DNA of 25,409 nt from CAZAKO01 sp964546145 (GCA_964546145.1 CAZJIU010000027.1:1-25409); one strand, 5' to 3'; shown: positions 1 to 8,774, counted from the first letter of the stretch. The notes: a model not told the origin generated them from the sequence alone. Numbers and translations are program-made.

Positions 1-1032
1 TTAGAAAATCCCCGCGACTTAGCCCAACTTGAGCAGCCACTTTTAGCCCTGGAAAATTTAGAGGGATTGATCGTTATTGACGAAATTCAAAGGAGGCCGG
101 ATATATTCCCGCCAATCCGCTATCTCGTTGATCATGCCCTTCCCGCTAATAAACCAAAACAAAAATATCTTGTGCTGGGCAGTGCTTCGCCTGATTTACT
201 AAGGCAGAGCTCGGAATCCTTAGCCGGCAGAATTGCCTACTACCATCTCGGGGGATTTCGCCTGGAAGATGTGGGCGAAAGTGCAATTCAACAACTATGG
301 CTGCGGGGAGGATTACCTCCATCTTTTCTGGCTTCCTCTGATGACATCAGCAAGCTCTGGCGGGATAATTATATTATGACCTTTTTGGAAAGAGATATCC
401 CGCAGCTCGGTCTTAATATTCCTGCTCGTTCCTTGCATCGTTTCTGGACAATGGTCAGTTATCTCCACGGTCAAGTCGTCAATTACGCCGAACTGGGGCG
501 ATCGTTCGGAATGTCAGATATGTCTGTACGGCGCTATCTTGAGATTTTAGAGAGTACTTTCATGGTACGGATATTATTGCCGTGGCAGGTTAACATTGGA
601 AAGCGCTTAGTCAAACGTCCTAAGGTATACCTCCGTGATTCGGGAATTTTGCATGCTTTATTGGCAATTGACAACCATCAGCAACTACTGGGACATTATA
701 AATTAGGTGCATCGTGGGAGGGATTCGCCCTCGAAACCGTTTGTCAGTTGCCCATATTGCACGGTAATCAATTTTATTATTATCGTACCCATGCAGGTGC
801 GGAACTGGATCTTTACTGGCCAAATGGAGATAAGGCCTGGGGAATCGAGTTTAAATATCAGGATTCTCCCTCGATTACCAGGTCAATCCATAACGTAATG
901 CAAGACCTCCATTTGGAACACTTATGGATCGTGTATCCCGGCCATCAACAATATGCTTTAACCGCAAAAGTCAATGTCGTCCCACTTGCGATGATTGGAG
1001 AAGTATTAGAAAAAATGTTCAATGAAACTTGA
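1..1032 (+). CDS. AAA-type ATPase with C-terminal DUF4143 domain (5' truncated)
   Basis: The reading frame is open from base 1, so the N-terminus, including the Walker A motif, lies outside the window. The visible part begins just before a Walker B strand (LIVIDEIQ, bases 67-90), with a hydrophobic stretch then Asp-Glu. A winged-helix-like middle follows (GRSFGMSDMSVRRYLEIL). The C-terminal DUF4143 region has GAELDLYW ... WGIEFKY, resembling a D-ExK restriction-nuclease-fold core. This architecture is typical of the large prokaryotic AAA/DUF4143 family, whose members are common in accessory DNA and mostly lack a proven function. The TTG at 67 should not be taken as the true start because homology continues upstream. 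The next gene is on the opposite strand. The family call is firm; the cellular role is unknown. Confidence 0.85.
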   Translation, partial: LENPRDLAQLEQPLLALENLEGLIVIDEIQRRPDIFPPIRYLVDHALPANKPKQKYLVLGSASPDLLRQSSESLAGRIAYYHLGGFRLEDVGESAIQQLWLRGGLPPSFLASSDDISKLWRDNYIMTFLERDIPQLGLNIPARSLHRFWTMVSYLHGQVVNYAELGRSFGMSDMSVRRYLEILESTFMVRILLPWQVNIGKRLVKRPKVYLRDSGILHALLAIDNHQQLLGHYKLGASWEGFALETVCQLPILHGNQFYYYRTHAGAELDLYWPNGDKAWGIEFKYQDSPSITRSIHNVMQDLHLEHLWIVYPGHQQYALTAKVNVVPLAMIGEVLEKMFNET

Positions 1033-1150
1033 AGAAAAAGCAGTTGTTAGTATCTTTTGCCATCGAGAAAAATTCTGGAACCAGAAAAAGACTTTTAGCT
1101 ATGGAGTTATCCCCGTTGCGAGGGAAACAAGGAGTATCCTTCAAGGGCTG

Positions 1151-1180
1151 GATTAGAGGTTTTTAAGAGAGTTTCTAATC
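1151..1180. repeat. Small inverted repeat between convergent genes
   Basis: GATTAGA at 1151-1157 and TCTAATC at 1174-1180 are perfect 7-base inverted arms around a 16-base loop, with two possible G-U pairs inside. It lies downstream of the ATPase gene and touches the stop codon of the opposite-strand lipoprotein gene. There is no clear T-run, so calling it a terminator is only a guess. Confidence 0.2.
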
Positions 1181-2498
1181 ACCTAACACCTCGATAAACA
1201 ACTGCTCGATAATAAAAGGAACCATCATCACCCACAACAAATACATGGTTATTCACACAGCTAACACTCAACGAGGTTCCGGAACCTTCCAATTGTGGAA
1301 ATTTCTGGATCGTACTGCCATTGAAATGGTATATCCTGTTAAATTCACCTACCAGAAAAAGATCGTTTATACTATTACCATGTATTCCCTTGACAAAAAG
1401 ATCATGTTTTGACATTAGCACATAATACAAAAGATTCCTTTGGTCAAAGGCATATAATCCCGAGTTATCACCTCCCCAGACAGAAACAACATAGTGTCGG
1501 TCATCGGGGACATATACTGCGTTGGGATTGTTAAAATTGTCCTTGAAAATTGGCTTATCCATACCAAAGACTTCCTGCCACACCGAACCATCATAATAGA
1601 GCAATATGCCAACACCAGTAACCCAGATCCGGGACTTATCTCTATCAGGATCATAGATACCATCTATATTTAACAAGTCAGCATCGGTTCCACTGGTCAT
1701 TCGTGTAAAAGTTGAACCATTGTAATGAACAATTGTACCAGCATTTCCTACAAAGTATAGATTAGATGATGAGGTGCCCCATATTTTTTCCACTGCCTCA
1801 GGTGTATCTATATCTCTTAGCCACTCAAGAGTTGTTTTAGTTCCATCCCAATGGAAAATACTTCCACAGGCAAACCAGATATCATTTGAAGAAAGAATTA
1901 AGATACCTCGTGGTATTACTATGGTTGAACCCGCGATAAGTTCTACAAGATTCCATTTTTCACCATCCCAGTGTCCAGCACCATAAAGTTTATCATTAAT
2001 TTTTATCTCCCCCACAGCCCAGACATCATTCTCATTGATAGCAGCAACATCGTAAAAAGTGCTAAAGTTTCCACCAAGAGTATCAACCTCCCAAACAAAG
2101 TCATGACTGGTGGTAGGCATAGTATGTACTGCTATTAGTTCTGATTCTGCTTTGATTTTGCCACCCTTCAGAAATCGCACTGTGTAGGAATAATCAGTAT
2201 CCGGTGTTAGTCCTTCATTAGTGATCAGGGTATCATTATCATAGCAGGTATAAGTGGCTACCGTAGAATCATTCCTGTCCAGGGCAAAGCTATTGATCTT
2301 CCCGGAGTCCGGCAGAGTGACCTTCAGAGTGACCCAGGTACAGAGCACATCTTCTACAGAAAGGTAGATATTGTATTCCGGCTCCGGCTCGGGTTCAGAA
2401 GGACGCTCCCTGCAGGAAATTGCAAGGAGCAGGAGAGTAAAAAACGCAATGACTGAAAGGACAATTTTTGTTTTTAAATCATGATTAGAGTGCATCAT
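1179..2498 (-). CDS. Secreted lipoprotein, probable fibronectin-like plus beta-propeller
   Basis: 439 residues. The N-terminus has a charged start, a hydrophobic run (residues 12-27) and a lipobox-like LLAISC, predicting lipidation at Cys29. A Pro-Glu-rich spacer (EPEPEPE) follows, then a fibronectin-III-like segment (about 43-125, ending TPDTDYSYTVRF). The rest carries recurring blades with a Gly-x-x-x-(H/Y)-(W/Y/F)-(D/N)-Gly theme: GHWDGEKWN, FHWDGTKTTL, VHYNGSTFTR, LYYDGSVWQE, YHFNGSTIQK. This suggests a propeller of about six blades; no catalytic motif is visible. The ATG at 2498 has a GAGGAC ribosome-binding site at 2504-2509; a second ATG follows directly. The gene looks AT-richer by eye than the pectin cluster and is transcribed alone. 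Substrate and role are unknown; cell-envelope location is inferred. Confidence 0.75.
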   Translation of the reverse strand: MMHSNHDLKTKIVLSVIAFFTLLLLAISCRERPSEPEPEPEYNIYLSVEDVLCTWVTLKVTLPDSGKINSFALDRNDSTVATYTCYDNDTLITNEGLTPDTDYSYTVRFLKGGKIKAESELIAVHTMPTTSHDFVWEVDTLGGNFSTFYDVAAINENDVWAVGEIKINDKLYGAGHWDGEKWNLVELIAGSTIVIPRGILILSSNDIWFACGSIFHWDGTKTTLEWLRDIDTPEAVEKIWGTSSSNLYFVGNAGTIVHYNGSTFTRMTSGTDADLLNIDGIYDPDRDKSRIWVTGVGILLYYDGSVWQEVFGMDKPIFKDNFNNPNAVYVPDDRHYVVSVWGGDNSGLYAFDQRNLLYYVLMSKHDLFVKGIHGNSINDLFLVGEFNRIYHFNGSTIQKFPQLEGSGTSLSVSCVNNHVFVVGDDGSFYYRAVVYRGVR

Positions 2499-2503
2499 GT
2501 TTA

Positions 2504-2509
2504 GTCCTC
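2504..2509 (-). promoter_or_regulatory. Ribosome-binding site of the lipoprotein gene
   Basis: GAGGAC on the minus strand lies five bases before the ATG at 2498. It supports the first of two adjacent ATG codons as the start. Confidence 0.5.
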
Positions 2510-2558
2510 AATACTTAAAATACACTCTGTTTATAGTAATTCCAACGTCTTTTCTACT

Positions 2559-2573
2559 AACCTTCGGAAGGTT
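2559..2573. promoter_or_regulatory. 15-bp palindrome in divergent intergenic region
   Basis: AACCTTC-G-GAAGGTT is a perfect inverted repeat with 7-base arms around one base. It lies near the middle of the 127-base gap between the divergently transcribed lipoprotein gene and the alpha/alpha-toroid gene. The position and symmetry fit an operator for a dimeric regulator, but a chance hairpin is possible. No confident -35/-10 pair was found beside it. Confidence 0.25.
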
Positions 2574-2625
2574 TACCAAAGAATAAAAATCTATTTCCCC
2601 TATTAATCGGTATGATTATCTTTAA

Positions 2626-3609
2626 GTGCTAATGGAAAACAAACCAAATTTAACCGCAATTCTATCAAACCAGAAAGTGATTGACTGGCTCCTGAGCGGC
2701 GACCCGGCAATCCACTGGCAGGTACGCCGCGACTTGCTGGAATCACCATCAGCAGTAGTCGAAAGCGAACGGCAGAAGATTGCCGGCGCAGGCTGGGGCA
2801 AACAGCTGCTCGCCTTACAAGACGATAAAGGTCTCTGGGCAAATGGTCTCTACACTCCCAAATGGACCTCCACGACTTACACCATGCTGCTGCTCTGGCG
2901 ACTTGGTCTCCCGCAGGATAATCCGCAATGCCGCAATGCGGCAAAAATTCTCCTTGAAAAAGGATTTAACTATGATGGCGGAATCAATTACTTCCGATCA
3001 ATTGACTACGGCGAGCAATGCGTCACCGGGATGATTCTGACTCTCTGTTCCTATTTCCAGATTGACGATCCGCGGGTGGACCGGCTGGCTGAATTTCTAA
3101 AAGCCCGGCAAATGCCCGACGGCGGCTGGAACTGCCAGTCACCTAGAGGCGCAACTCACGGCTCGTTTCATACCACTATTATCGTGCTCGAAAGCCTGTT
3201 TGAATACGGCAAATTCAGGGAGACTACCGAACTCCTGAAATTCCAGCAGCAAGCCTGGGAATTCCTGTTACAGCACCGTCTCTTCCGCAGTCACCGCACC
3301 GGGGCAATAATCAAAGAGCAGTTTCTGCGGCTCTCCTTTCCACCGCGCTGGCACTACGACATCCTGCGGGCGCTGGACTACTGGCAGCAAAGCCGCCTGC
3401 CCTACGATCCGCGCCTGGATGACGCACTTGAAATCCTCATTAAAAAACGACTGAAAGACGGAACCTGGCCCTTGCAACAGCGCTATTCCGGACGGACTTA
3501 CTTCGAAATGGAAACGGTCGGTCAGCCTAGCCGCTGGAATACGCTACGAGCACTGCGGGTCTTAAAATGGCTGCAAAAAGTCAAACCCCGAGGTAGAGAT
3601 GAAGTATAA
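2626..3609 (+). CDS. Squalene-cyclase/prenyltransferase-like alpha-alpha toroid protein, function unknown
   Basis: 327 residues, no signal peptide or membrane span, so probably cytoplasmic. Repeated aromatic/glycine turns of the terpenoid-cyclase/prenyltransferase-repeat superfamily are visible: DDKGLW (66-71), YDGGINYF (116-123), MPDGGWNC (163-170), LKDGTWPL (276-283). The DXDD or DCTAE motifs of true triterpene cyclases are absent. The length is about half that of a squalene-hopene cyclase, so terpene synthesis is unlikely. The start is a GTG at 2626 or an ATG six bases later; neither has a strong ribosome-binding site. The stop overlaps the next gene by 11 bases, implying co-translation with the secreted EEP-family hydrolase. 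Fold call fairly sure; function not known. Confidence 0.75.
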   Translation: MLMENKPNLTAILSNQKVIDWLLSGDPAIHWQVRRDLLESPSAVVESERQKIAGAGWGKQLLALQDDKGLWANGLYTPKWTSTTYTMLLLWRLGLPQDNPQCRNAAKILLEKGFNYDGGINYFRSIDYGEQCVTGMILTLCSYFQIDDPRVDRLAEFLKARQMPDGGWNCQSPRGATHGSFHTTIIVLESLFEYGKFRETTELLKFQQQAWEFLLQHRLFRSHRTGAIIKEQFLRLSFPPRWHYDILRALDYWQQSRLPYDPRLDDALEILIKKRLKDGTWPLQQRYSGRTYFEMETVGQPSRWNTLRALRVLKWLQKVKPRGRDEV

Positions 3610-4621
3610 AATTATAACAATCATTCTTCTGCTGCGAGTTTTAATCAATGCCGAGCCATTAAAAGTAGTCACCATCAATGTCTGGTCAGGAATGGATTAC
3701 ATCGGCAATTTCAAAATGGGTGAATACGAAACTAAAGCCGTGCGCGAGCAGCGCTACCACATTCTCATCAATCAGTTAAAGCAGCTCGATCCAGACGTAA
3801 TTGCGTTGAACGAAGCCAATAAACTGCCGCACTATGCCCGGCGCATCGCCAAAGACCTGGATTACGATCAGGTTCATCACCTGGGAGTGGCGGGCATTCA
3901 TTTTGGACCAATCGGGTTGCCCGTAAATCTGCGCGAGGGTGATGTCATCCTGGCTAAAAAGAAGCTGAAACTGAAATCCGCAGGTCGGAAACAGTTATCA
4001 GGCGGCTACGTCGGCAGATTCTGCACTTTTCACTTTGCCGATGCAACCCAGGTCGTTGGTACTACAATCGAATTAAACGGTCAGAAAATCTTTATCTTCA
4101 ACACCCACTGGCACGCCTCGCAATTTGCCAACCAGGAAATGCTGACAAAATTTACAACTCAATACCTCGACGGAGAGCTGCCCAGCTGCGAATATCTTAA
4201 CCTGATTAACGATGCCGTGACCGGCAAGGAATGGCGTTTGGGTGAGGCCAAGAAAATGATGGCATTCATCAACCAGGCTGCCGGTGATAATCCGGTTATT
4301 CTGCTGGGCGATTTCAATGACCTGAGTAATTCCGAGCCGATTGGCATCGTGCTGGCAGCAGGTTTTATCGATACTTATCCTGCAGTCAATTCCGAGCCAG
4401 CTTATACCTGGGACGAATTACTGAATGCCAACATTCAAACTCATTACTTAAAAGAGAAAACAACCACAAATGCCCGGCGCGACCGCATAGACTATATCCT
4501 CTCGCGGGGAAATGAACTGAAAATCAGAGCTTCAAAAGTCGTTCTGAATCAGCTGGAAAATGACCTGCACCCCTCCGATCATTTCGGTGTCATGACCATA
4601 TTTGAAGTACAAAACCGCTAA
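3599..4621 (+). CDS. Secreted endonuclease/exonuclease/phosphatase (EEP) family hydrolase
   Basis: 340 residues with a short N-terminal signal peptide (cleavage probably after NA at 17-18). All the expected EEP (DNase I-like) motifs are present in order: TINVWSG with Asn27, ALNEAN with metal-binding Glu72, FNTHWHA with His170, LLGDFND with Asp238 and Asn240, DRIDYIL (295-301), and the C-terminal PSDHFG with Asp327/His328. Family members hydrolyse phosphodiester or phosphomonoester bonds in a metal-dependent way; substrates range from DNA to phospholipids and inositol phosphates, and the sequence does not show which applies. Export suggests an extracytoplasmic phosphoester substrate. The gene overlaps its upstream neighbour by 11 bases and ends 19 bases from the convergent GH28 gene. 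A GAGG at 3590-3593 can serve as ribosome-binding site. Confidence 0.88.
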   Translation: MKYKIITIILLLRVLINAEPLKVVTINVWSGMDYIGNFKMGEYETKAVREQRYHILINQLKQLDPDVIALNEANKLPHYARRIAKDLDYDQVHHLGVAGIHFGPIGLPVNLREGDVILAKKKLKLKSAGRKQLSGGYVGRFCTFHFADATQVVGTTIELNGQKIFIFNTHWHASQFANQEMLTKFTTQYLDGELPSCEYLNLINDAVTGKEWRLGEAKKMMAFINQAAGDNPVILLGDFNDLSNSEPIGIVLAAGFIDTYPAVNSEPAYTWDELLNANIQTHYLKEKTTTNARRDRIDYILSRGNELKIRASKVVLNQLENDLHPSDHFGVMTIFEVQNR

Positions 4622-4640
4622 AATATTAATACTCGCGATA

Positions 4641-6248
4641 CTACTCGACACTTACCGCATCGGCAGGTACATCACTGCTTTTCGTCACCGGTGTCTTAAC
4701 AAAACGAAAATTATTACCGACCAAGACGATAGCCTTACTTGCAGAACCGGTAACCATAAGATATTTCGTCGTTCCCGGCAGGGGATTGGCGCCCCTGATG
4801 AAGACATTCTGGTTATTTTTCAGCTCGATAACCGGTATATTATCATGCAGGGCACAAGTTTTGACCCCTTCGATTTCCAGGTTGGTAATATTCTCGCCGC
4901 TTAATGCGGGCCCTTTCATAGCATTGATGACGACGTCGTGAAACTCAATATTTTTAGCATTCTTAATTAAAAATCCATCCTCAGCTTCAATATTAATGCT
5001 GCTGAAGGTGACATTGTCAATCGGCATCTCCTCCAGTCCCAACAGCATTCCCGCACTCCTGGCTTGCGATACCGTTATATCACTGAGATGAATGTTACGG
5101 AAACGGGGAGTACGATCGGAAACCGGTTCGTCCGGCGTTTCCTGGTAGAACATATTAAGTGTTATCGCCTCATAGCGAATGTTTTTCATCACGATATTAC
5201 TAACCCGGATCTCTTCGACAATCCCGCCGCGCCCGCGCATGGATTTGATGCGAATACCCCGATCCGTTCCGTTGAACACACAATTCGAAATCGTGACCTT
5301 CCGGATATCACCTGACATTTCACTGCCAATGACCACGCCGCCGTGACCGTTGAGCATAGTACAGTTAGTAATGGTAACATTTTCGGTCGGTCTCCCAAAT
5401 TGACGACCATCATCGTCCCGACCGGATTTCAAAGTGATACAATCGTCACCGACACTGATATGACAATTGGCAATATGAACATTGGTACAGGAGCTGGGAT
5501 TGATTCCATCCGTATTATAAGATTCCGGCGGATTGACAATGGTCACGCCATTGATCGTAACATTATCACAAAAGACCGGATTGATAGTCCAGAATGGTGA
5601 ATTCTGGATACTGATGCCCTCGATCATTATATTGTTACATTCAAAGAATTGAATAAACGGCGGTCTCAGGAAGTTACTCTCATTCCAGTTCCAGTTATCG
5701 GGTGCCAGAATATCCCGGTTCAGTTCGCGATGCATTTTCTGCCATTTCGATTGGGTCCGAATTTCGCCATATTTCTTTTTTTCTGCTCTTAGCTTCCGGT
5801 AAAATTCCCACCACTCGTCGCCCTGACCGTCAATTGTGCCGCGTCCGCAGATGGCGATATTCTCGACTTGATAAGCATAGAAGAGCGGCGAAAAGTTCAT
5901 GCCGACGGTACCTTCCCAGCGGGATTCTACCATTGGTAAATAATCGTCGAAGTTGCGGCTGAACTTCAGGATTGCGCCGGCATCAATAAAAATTGTAATA
6001 TGACTTTTTAAATGAACCGGTCCGGTAAGGTACTCGCCCGCCGGAAAATAGACCGTGCCGCCGCCGATTTCAACTGCCGCATCTATAGCTTTTTTAATTG
6101 CCTCGGTATTAAGAGTGACGCCATCAGCCACCGCACCGTAATTTTGAACATTAAAATAACCTGGTGCCAACTCCGCCTGCACCATCGTTAAAGTAAGGAA
6201 AGTCAGGCACAGAATTATTCCCCATTGCCTCAAAGCTTTATTTTGCAT
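4641..6248 (-). CDS. GH28 polygalacturonase-family glycoside hydrolase
   Basis: 535 residues; signal peptide 1-25 (MVQA|E). A right-handed beta-helix begins with FNVQNYGAVADG (32-43), typical of pectin-active helices. The GH28 catalytic signatures are intact: NTDG (Asp247), GDD (Asp268, Asp269), GHGG (His302) and RIKS (333-336). The family hydrolyses alpha-1,4 galacturonosyl or, in some clades, rhamnogalacturonan linkages by inversion. The insert at about 142-192 and the length suggest an exo-acting bacterial type, but specificity is not settled. There is no T9SS tail, so a periplasmic location is inferred. It is the last gene of the minus-strand pectin cluster, with a strong AAGGAGA site at 6254-6260 and a 60-base gap from the PL10 gene. 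It converges tail to tail with the EEP gene. Confidence 0.93.
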   Translation of the reverse strand: MQNKALRQWGIILCLTFLTLTMVQAELAPGYFNVQNYGAVADGVTLNTEAIKKAIDAAVEIGGGTVYFPAGEYLTGPVHLKSHITIFIDAGAILKFSRNFDDYLPMVESRWEGTVGMNFSPLFYAYQVENIAICGRGTIDGQGDEWWEFYRKLRAEKKKYGEIRTQSKWQKMHRELNRDILAPDNWNWNESNFLRPPFIQFFECNNIMIEGISIQNSPFWTINPVFCDNVTINGVTIVNPPESYNTDGINPSSCTNVHIANCHISVGDDCITLKSGRDDDGRQFGRPTENVTITNCTMLNGHGGVVIGSEMSGDIRKVTISNCVFNGTDRGIRIKSMRGRGGIVEEIRVSNIVMKNIRYEAITLNMFYQETPDEPVSDRTPRFRNIHLSDITVSQARSAGMLLGLEEMPIDNVTFSSINIEAEDGFLIKNAKNIEFHDVVINAMKGPALSGENITNLEIEGVKTCALHDNIPVIELKNNQNVFIRGANPLPGTTKYLMVTGSASKAIVLVGNNFRFVKTPVTKSSDVPADAVSVE

Positions 6249-6308
6249 AAAAATCTCCTTCTTATGATCCGAACTATTCTTCCTTCATTGATGCCAATCC
6301 CAATCGTT

Positions 6309-7484
6309 CTATCGCCGTAAAACATTATTGCCGGGCGACCACCGTTTCTGCCACTGCGGATAAAATTTGGTTAAAAGTTCCCGCGGCCAATAGCCCAGCC
6401 AGCCATATTCATTGCGCCTCTCACTCGAAATTGCCGCCAGGTCATGATATACCTTGCCATCCCGATCACTGAAAAACGGCTGGTTGTTTTCAATCTGGTA
6501 GAAGCGTGCCCAGATTGGCGGTGCGCTGGAATCGGTAACTACGACCCGATTGAAGCCGGTGGGACTGTTAGAATCCGGTTCATTGATAACCCGGATTCCT
6601 TCAATTATCACTTTATCGAACCAGCTGACTGCCGCCTGAATGGCATTGACCATCTGCGGCGACGGATTCTCAATCTCCATTAGAAATTCCACAATTCCAA
6701 CGGTTTCATTACCGCTGAGCGAGACCAGCTCATAACTGCGCGCTTTAGCCGGCTTCAGGGTTTTTTCGTCATATTGCGCACACCAGGCAGTCAATTGACC
6801 ATTAACCACTATCTGGGTCTTGAGGATACACTCGATGCCTTGCTGGACGGCTTTCGCGGCTCGCTCGCGTCGCTCCTGATCAACAAAATCAAAATCGGGT
6901 TTCCCGGCTGTTACATCCCGCAGCAATCTCAGCACTCCGATCATCGCGTCATCATTAAAAGTAATGTGAGAAAAATAGCCCTTCTGGAGTGGATAGAATT
7001 GCGGCCAGCCGCCATTGGTATATTGGGCTTTTAAGAGATAATCGAAACCCTTTAAAAAAGCCAGGACATAGTGCTGATCGTCAGTAGCCAGAATGACTTT
7101 CGCCAGAAAGCGCAGCTGGGTATAGGTCGCACCATTATCAATCGTGGCAAAAGGCTCATCTACAAAATTGCTTAATTCCCTTTTTTCTGATTCACTCGGG
7201 ATCCGCTGATAATTTATATTCTTAGGCCAGCCCCCTGAACCGCGCTGATAAATCAAAACATTGTCGGCGATCTGGCGCGCTTCAGCCGAAGCAAACCATT
7301 CCGGCTGATGGAGCAGCAATTCTTCAAACAAAAAGTATTGTGAGGTCAATTCCTTATGCTGATTCCCCGGCCTGGATTGGGAAGTAGCAGATTCCTGAGA
7401 TAATCCTCCTTTTAAAAGGGTCAGGATCAAACTCCCTATTAGAAGGAATCTTTCGTTGATTATCCAATTCCTTTTCTGTGCCAT
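6309..7484 (-). CDS. PL10 pectate lyase
   Basis: 391 residues with an N-terminal hydrophobic segment (13-28) that should direct export. PL10 (alpha/alpha toroid pectate lyase) hallmarks run through the protein: GGWPKN (84-89), DNGAT (116-120), GGWPQFYP (158-165), HITFNDDAM (173-181), WCAQYD (234-239), RSYELVSLSG (249-258), WARFYQI (325-331). The enzyme cleaves demethylated polygalacturonate by calcium-dependent beta-elimination, giving 4,5-unsaturated oligogalacturonides. No T9SS tail or carbohydrate-binding module is present, so it probably acts in the periplasm on imported oligomers. It starts seven bases after the stop of the CE8-like gene, with AAGAGA just upstream, so translation is likely coupled. 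Confidence 0.93.
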   Translation of the reverse strand: MAQKRNWIINERFLLIGSLILTLLKGGLSQESATSQSRPGNQHKELTSQYFLFEELLLHQPEWFASAEARQIADNVLIYQRGSGGWPKNINYQRIPSESEKRELSNFVDEPFATIDNGATYTQLRFLAKVILATDDQHYVLAFLKGFDYLLKAQYTNGGWPQFYPLQKGYFSHITFNDDAMIGVLRLLRDVTAGKPDFDFVDQERRERAAKAVQQGIECILKTQIVVNGQLTAWCAQYDEKTLKPAKARSYELVSLSGNETVGIVEFLMEIENPSPQMVNAIQAAVSWFDKVIIEGIRVINEPDSNSPTGFNRVVVTDSSAPPIWARFYQIENNQPFFSDRDGKVYHDLAAISSERRNEYGWLGYWPRELLTKFYPQWQKRWSPGNNVLRR

Positions 7485-7491
7485 ATTTCTC

Positions 7492-8763
7492 TTAAAAGTT
7501 CAAAGTTAGATTGGCAGATCGCTCATAAATCGATGCGATGGTTCCCCACATTTTTGCCTCATTTGCCACAGTCAATCCGACGAGGTCTGACTTCTCCATT
7601 TTGGTATCACTCATAAACCTCAGACAAGGCGAACCCGCGCCGGAATCATAGTAAAGAACCTTACCCGATTTTGATTGCAAAACTGGCTTGCCAATCACAC
7701 TAATAATTTCATTAAAAGTCAGTAATATCTCATTATCGTTGATTCTCACATCACTAATTACGGGTCCGTTTTTAGTTTCCGGATCCCATTTCCCGGCAAA
7801 TGTCCACCTGGCAGTGATTTGTTCCGACCGGAGCAAATTTTGCGCTGCGGCGAGATTATCTTTGAACCAGTCATAATCGCCACCTGTGCGGTGACAATTA
7901 TAGAAATAGGTTCTCTCTCCCCAATTGAACGGACGGTTACGCGTGGAATCTGCATAGACCACCCGGTAAATTGGCTGATCGGCAAGGTTCGCGCCAAACC
8001 GGCAATCCAGCAGAAAAAATTGAGCTTCATAATGATGCCGCCCCAGCTGAAAATCCTTGATACCATCAAACCGGCAATTTGCCAGAACGAATTTCTGATC
8101 GGGATCGAAGCCGCCGGCGTGCCAGAGTGCAGCACTCTTTTTAACCTCAAAAAACTCTGAATTCTTGATATAGCACCAACCGCGCGGGCAGACAAAATCA
8201 ACTGCACCCTCGAAGTAACAATCGGCATGATAGTACATCCCGGTTTTATAATCCCAGAGTGCGACCGTATCGCCGCCTTTACTGATGACCTTACAGGATT
8301 TGATAATCGTCCGGGTGCCGGTTCCATAGATGGCAAAAGCGTGCGGACCAATTTCCGGCTGAGTATTTTTGATTGTCAAATTTTCCAGGACAATATCATC
8401 AGCGTGAATATTGATTACCGCCGGTCCGATAGAATCTTTATTCTTGATCCAATCCTCGCGTAACTGGCAATACTGGATAACGGTCTGATCTCGATCTTCA
8501 CCCTTTAAAGTAACATAATCCTGGTCAAAGCGAATTTTCTCTTCGTAAACCCCGTTTCTGATGAAAATTGTAATGCGCTGATAATTGAACATCGGCAGGG
8601 CGGCAATTGCCTCGCTCAGCGTTCGATAGTCGCCTTTGCCGTTCTGGTCAACTATGATCAAAGCTTTGGATTGGGCATTCGCCAGCTGTAAATCGAAAAG
8701 CAGTAAAAAGCCGGAAGCAGCCAGCACGACAAACAAACCACTGTAACAAGATCGTCTTATCAT
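7492..8763 (-). CDS. Divergent CE8 pectinesterase-like protein with extra C-terminal domain
   Basis: 423 residues; signal peptide 1-30 (ANA|Q). The CE8 beta-helix (about 34-330) is recognisable from KGDYRTLSEAIAALP (43-57), GGDTVAL (163-169), EGAVDFVCPRGWCYIKN (185-201) and LGR (240-242). Compared with canonical pectin methylesterases, both catalytic aspartates (Asp165, Asp189) and the active-site Arg242 align. However, the Gln of QDT is Gly164, the upstream oxyanion Gln is His141, and LGRPW reads LGRHH. Residues 335-423 form a small all-beta domain (VISDVRINDNEILLTF). Expected activity is hydrolysis of galacturonate methyl esters; a different ester or altered rate is possible. No T9SS tail, so probably periplasmic. 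It starts 11 bases after the PL1 stop without a clear ribosome-binding site, suggesting coupling. Confidence 0.82.
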   Translation of the reverse strand: MIRRSCYSGLFVVLAASGFLLLFDLQLANAQSKALIIVDQNGKGDYRTLSEAIAALPMFNYQRITIFIRNGVYEEKIRFDQDYVTLKGEDRDQTVIQYCQLREDWIKNKDSIGPAVINIHADDIVLENLTIKNTQPEIGPHAFAIYGTGTRTIIKSCKVISKGGDTVALWDYKTGMYYHADCYFEGAVDFVCPRGWCYIKNSEFFEVKKSAALWHAGGFDPDQKFVLANCRFDGIKDFQLGRHHYEAQFFLLDCRFGANLADQPIYRVVYADSTRNRPFNWGERTYFYNCHRTGGDYDWFKDNLAAAQNLLRSEQITARWTFAGKWDPETKNGPVISDVRINDNEILLTFNEIISVIGKPVLQSKSGKVLYYDSGAGSPCLRFMSDTKMEKSDLVGLTVANEAKMWGTIASIYERSANLTLNF

Positions 8764-8774
8764 AAGTCAATGAT

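Noticed and set aside
2603..2944. 113-codon minus-strand frame opposite the toroid gene start
   Set aside because: Arg/Ser/Pro-rich antisense shadow with no motif; the plus-strand frame carries superfamily repeats.
4600..4645. Possible bidirectional terminator between the convergent EEP and GH28 genes
   Set aside because: No inverted repeat of useful length followed by a T-run could be found in the 19-base gap and flanks.
4602..4904. 100-codon plus-strand frame running from the EEP gene end into the GH28 3' region
   Set aside because: It begins within the last codons of the EEP gene and runs antisense to GH28; its product shows no recognisable domain.
7758..8351. Open frame of 197 codons on the minus strand within the divergent CE8 gene
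   Set aside because: It lies in another frame of a clear CE8 coding sequence, has a low-complexity Arg/Ser/Ile mix without motifs, and has no ribosome-binding site.
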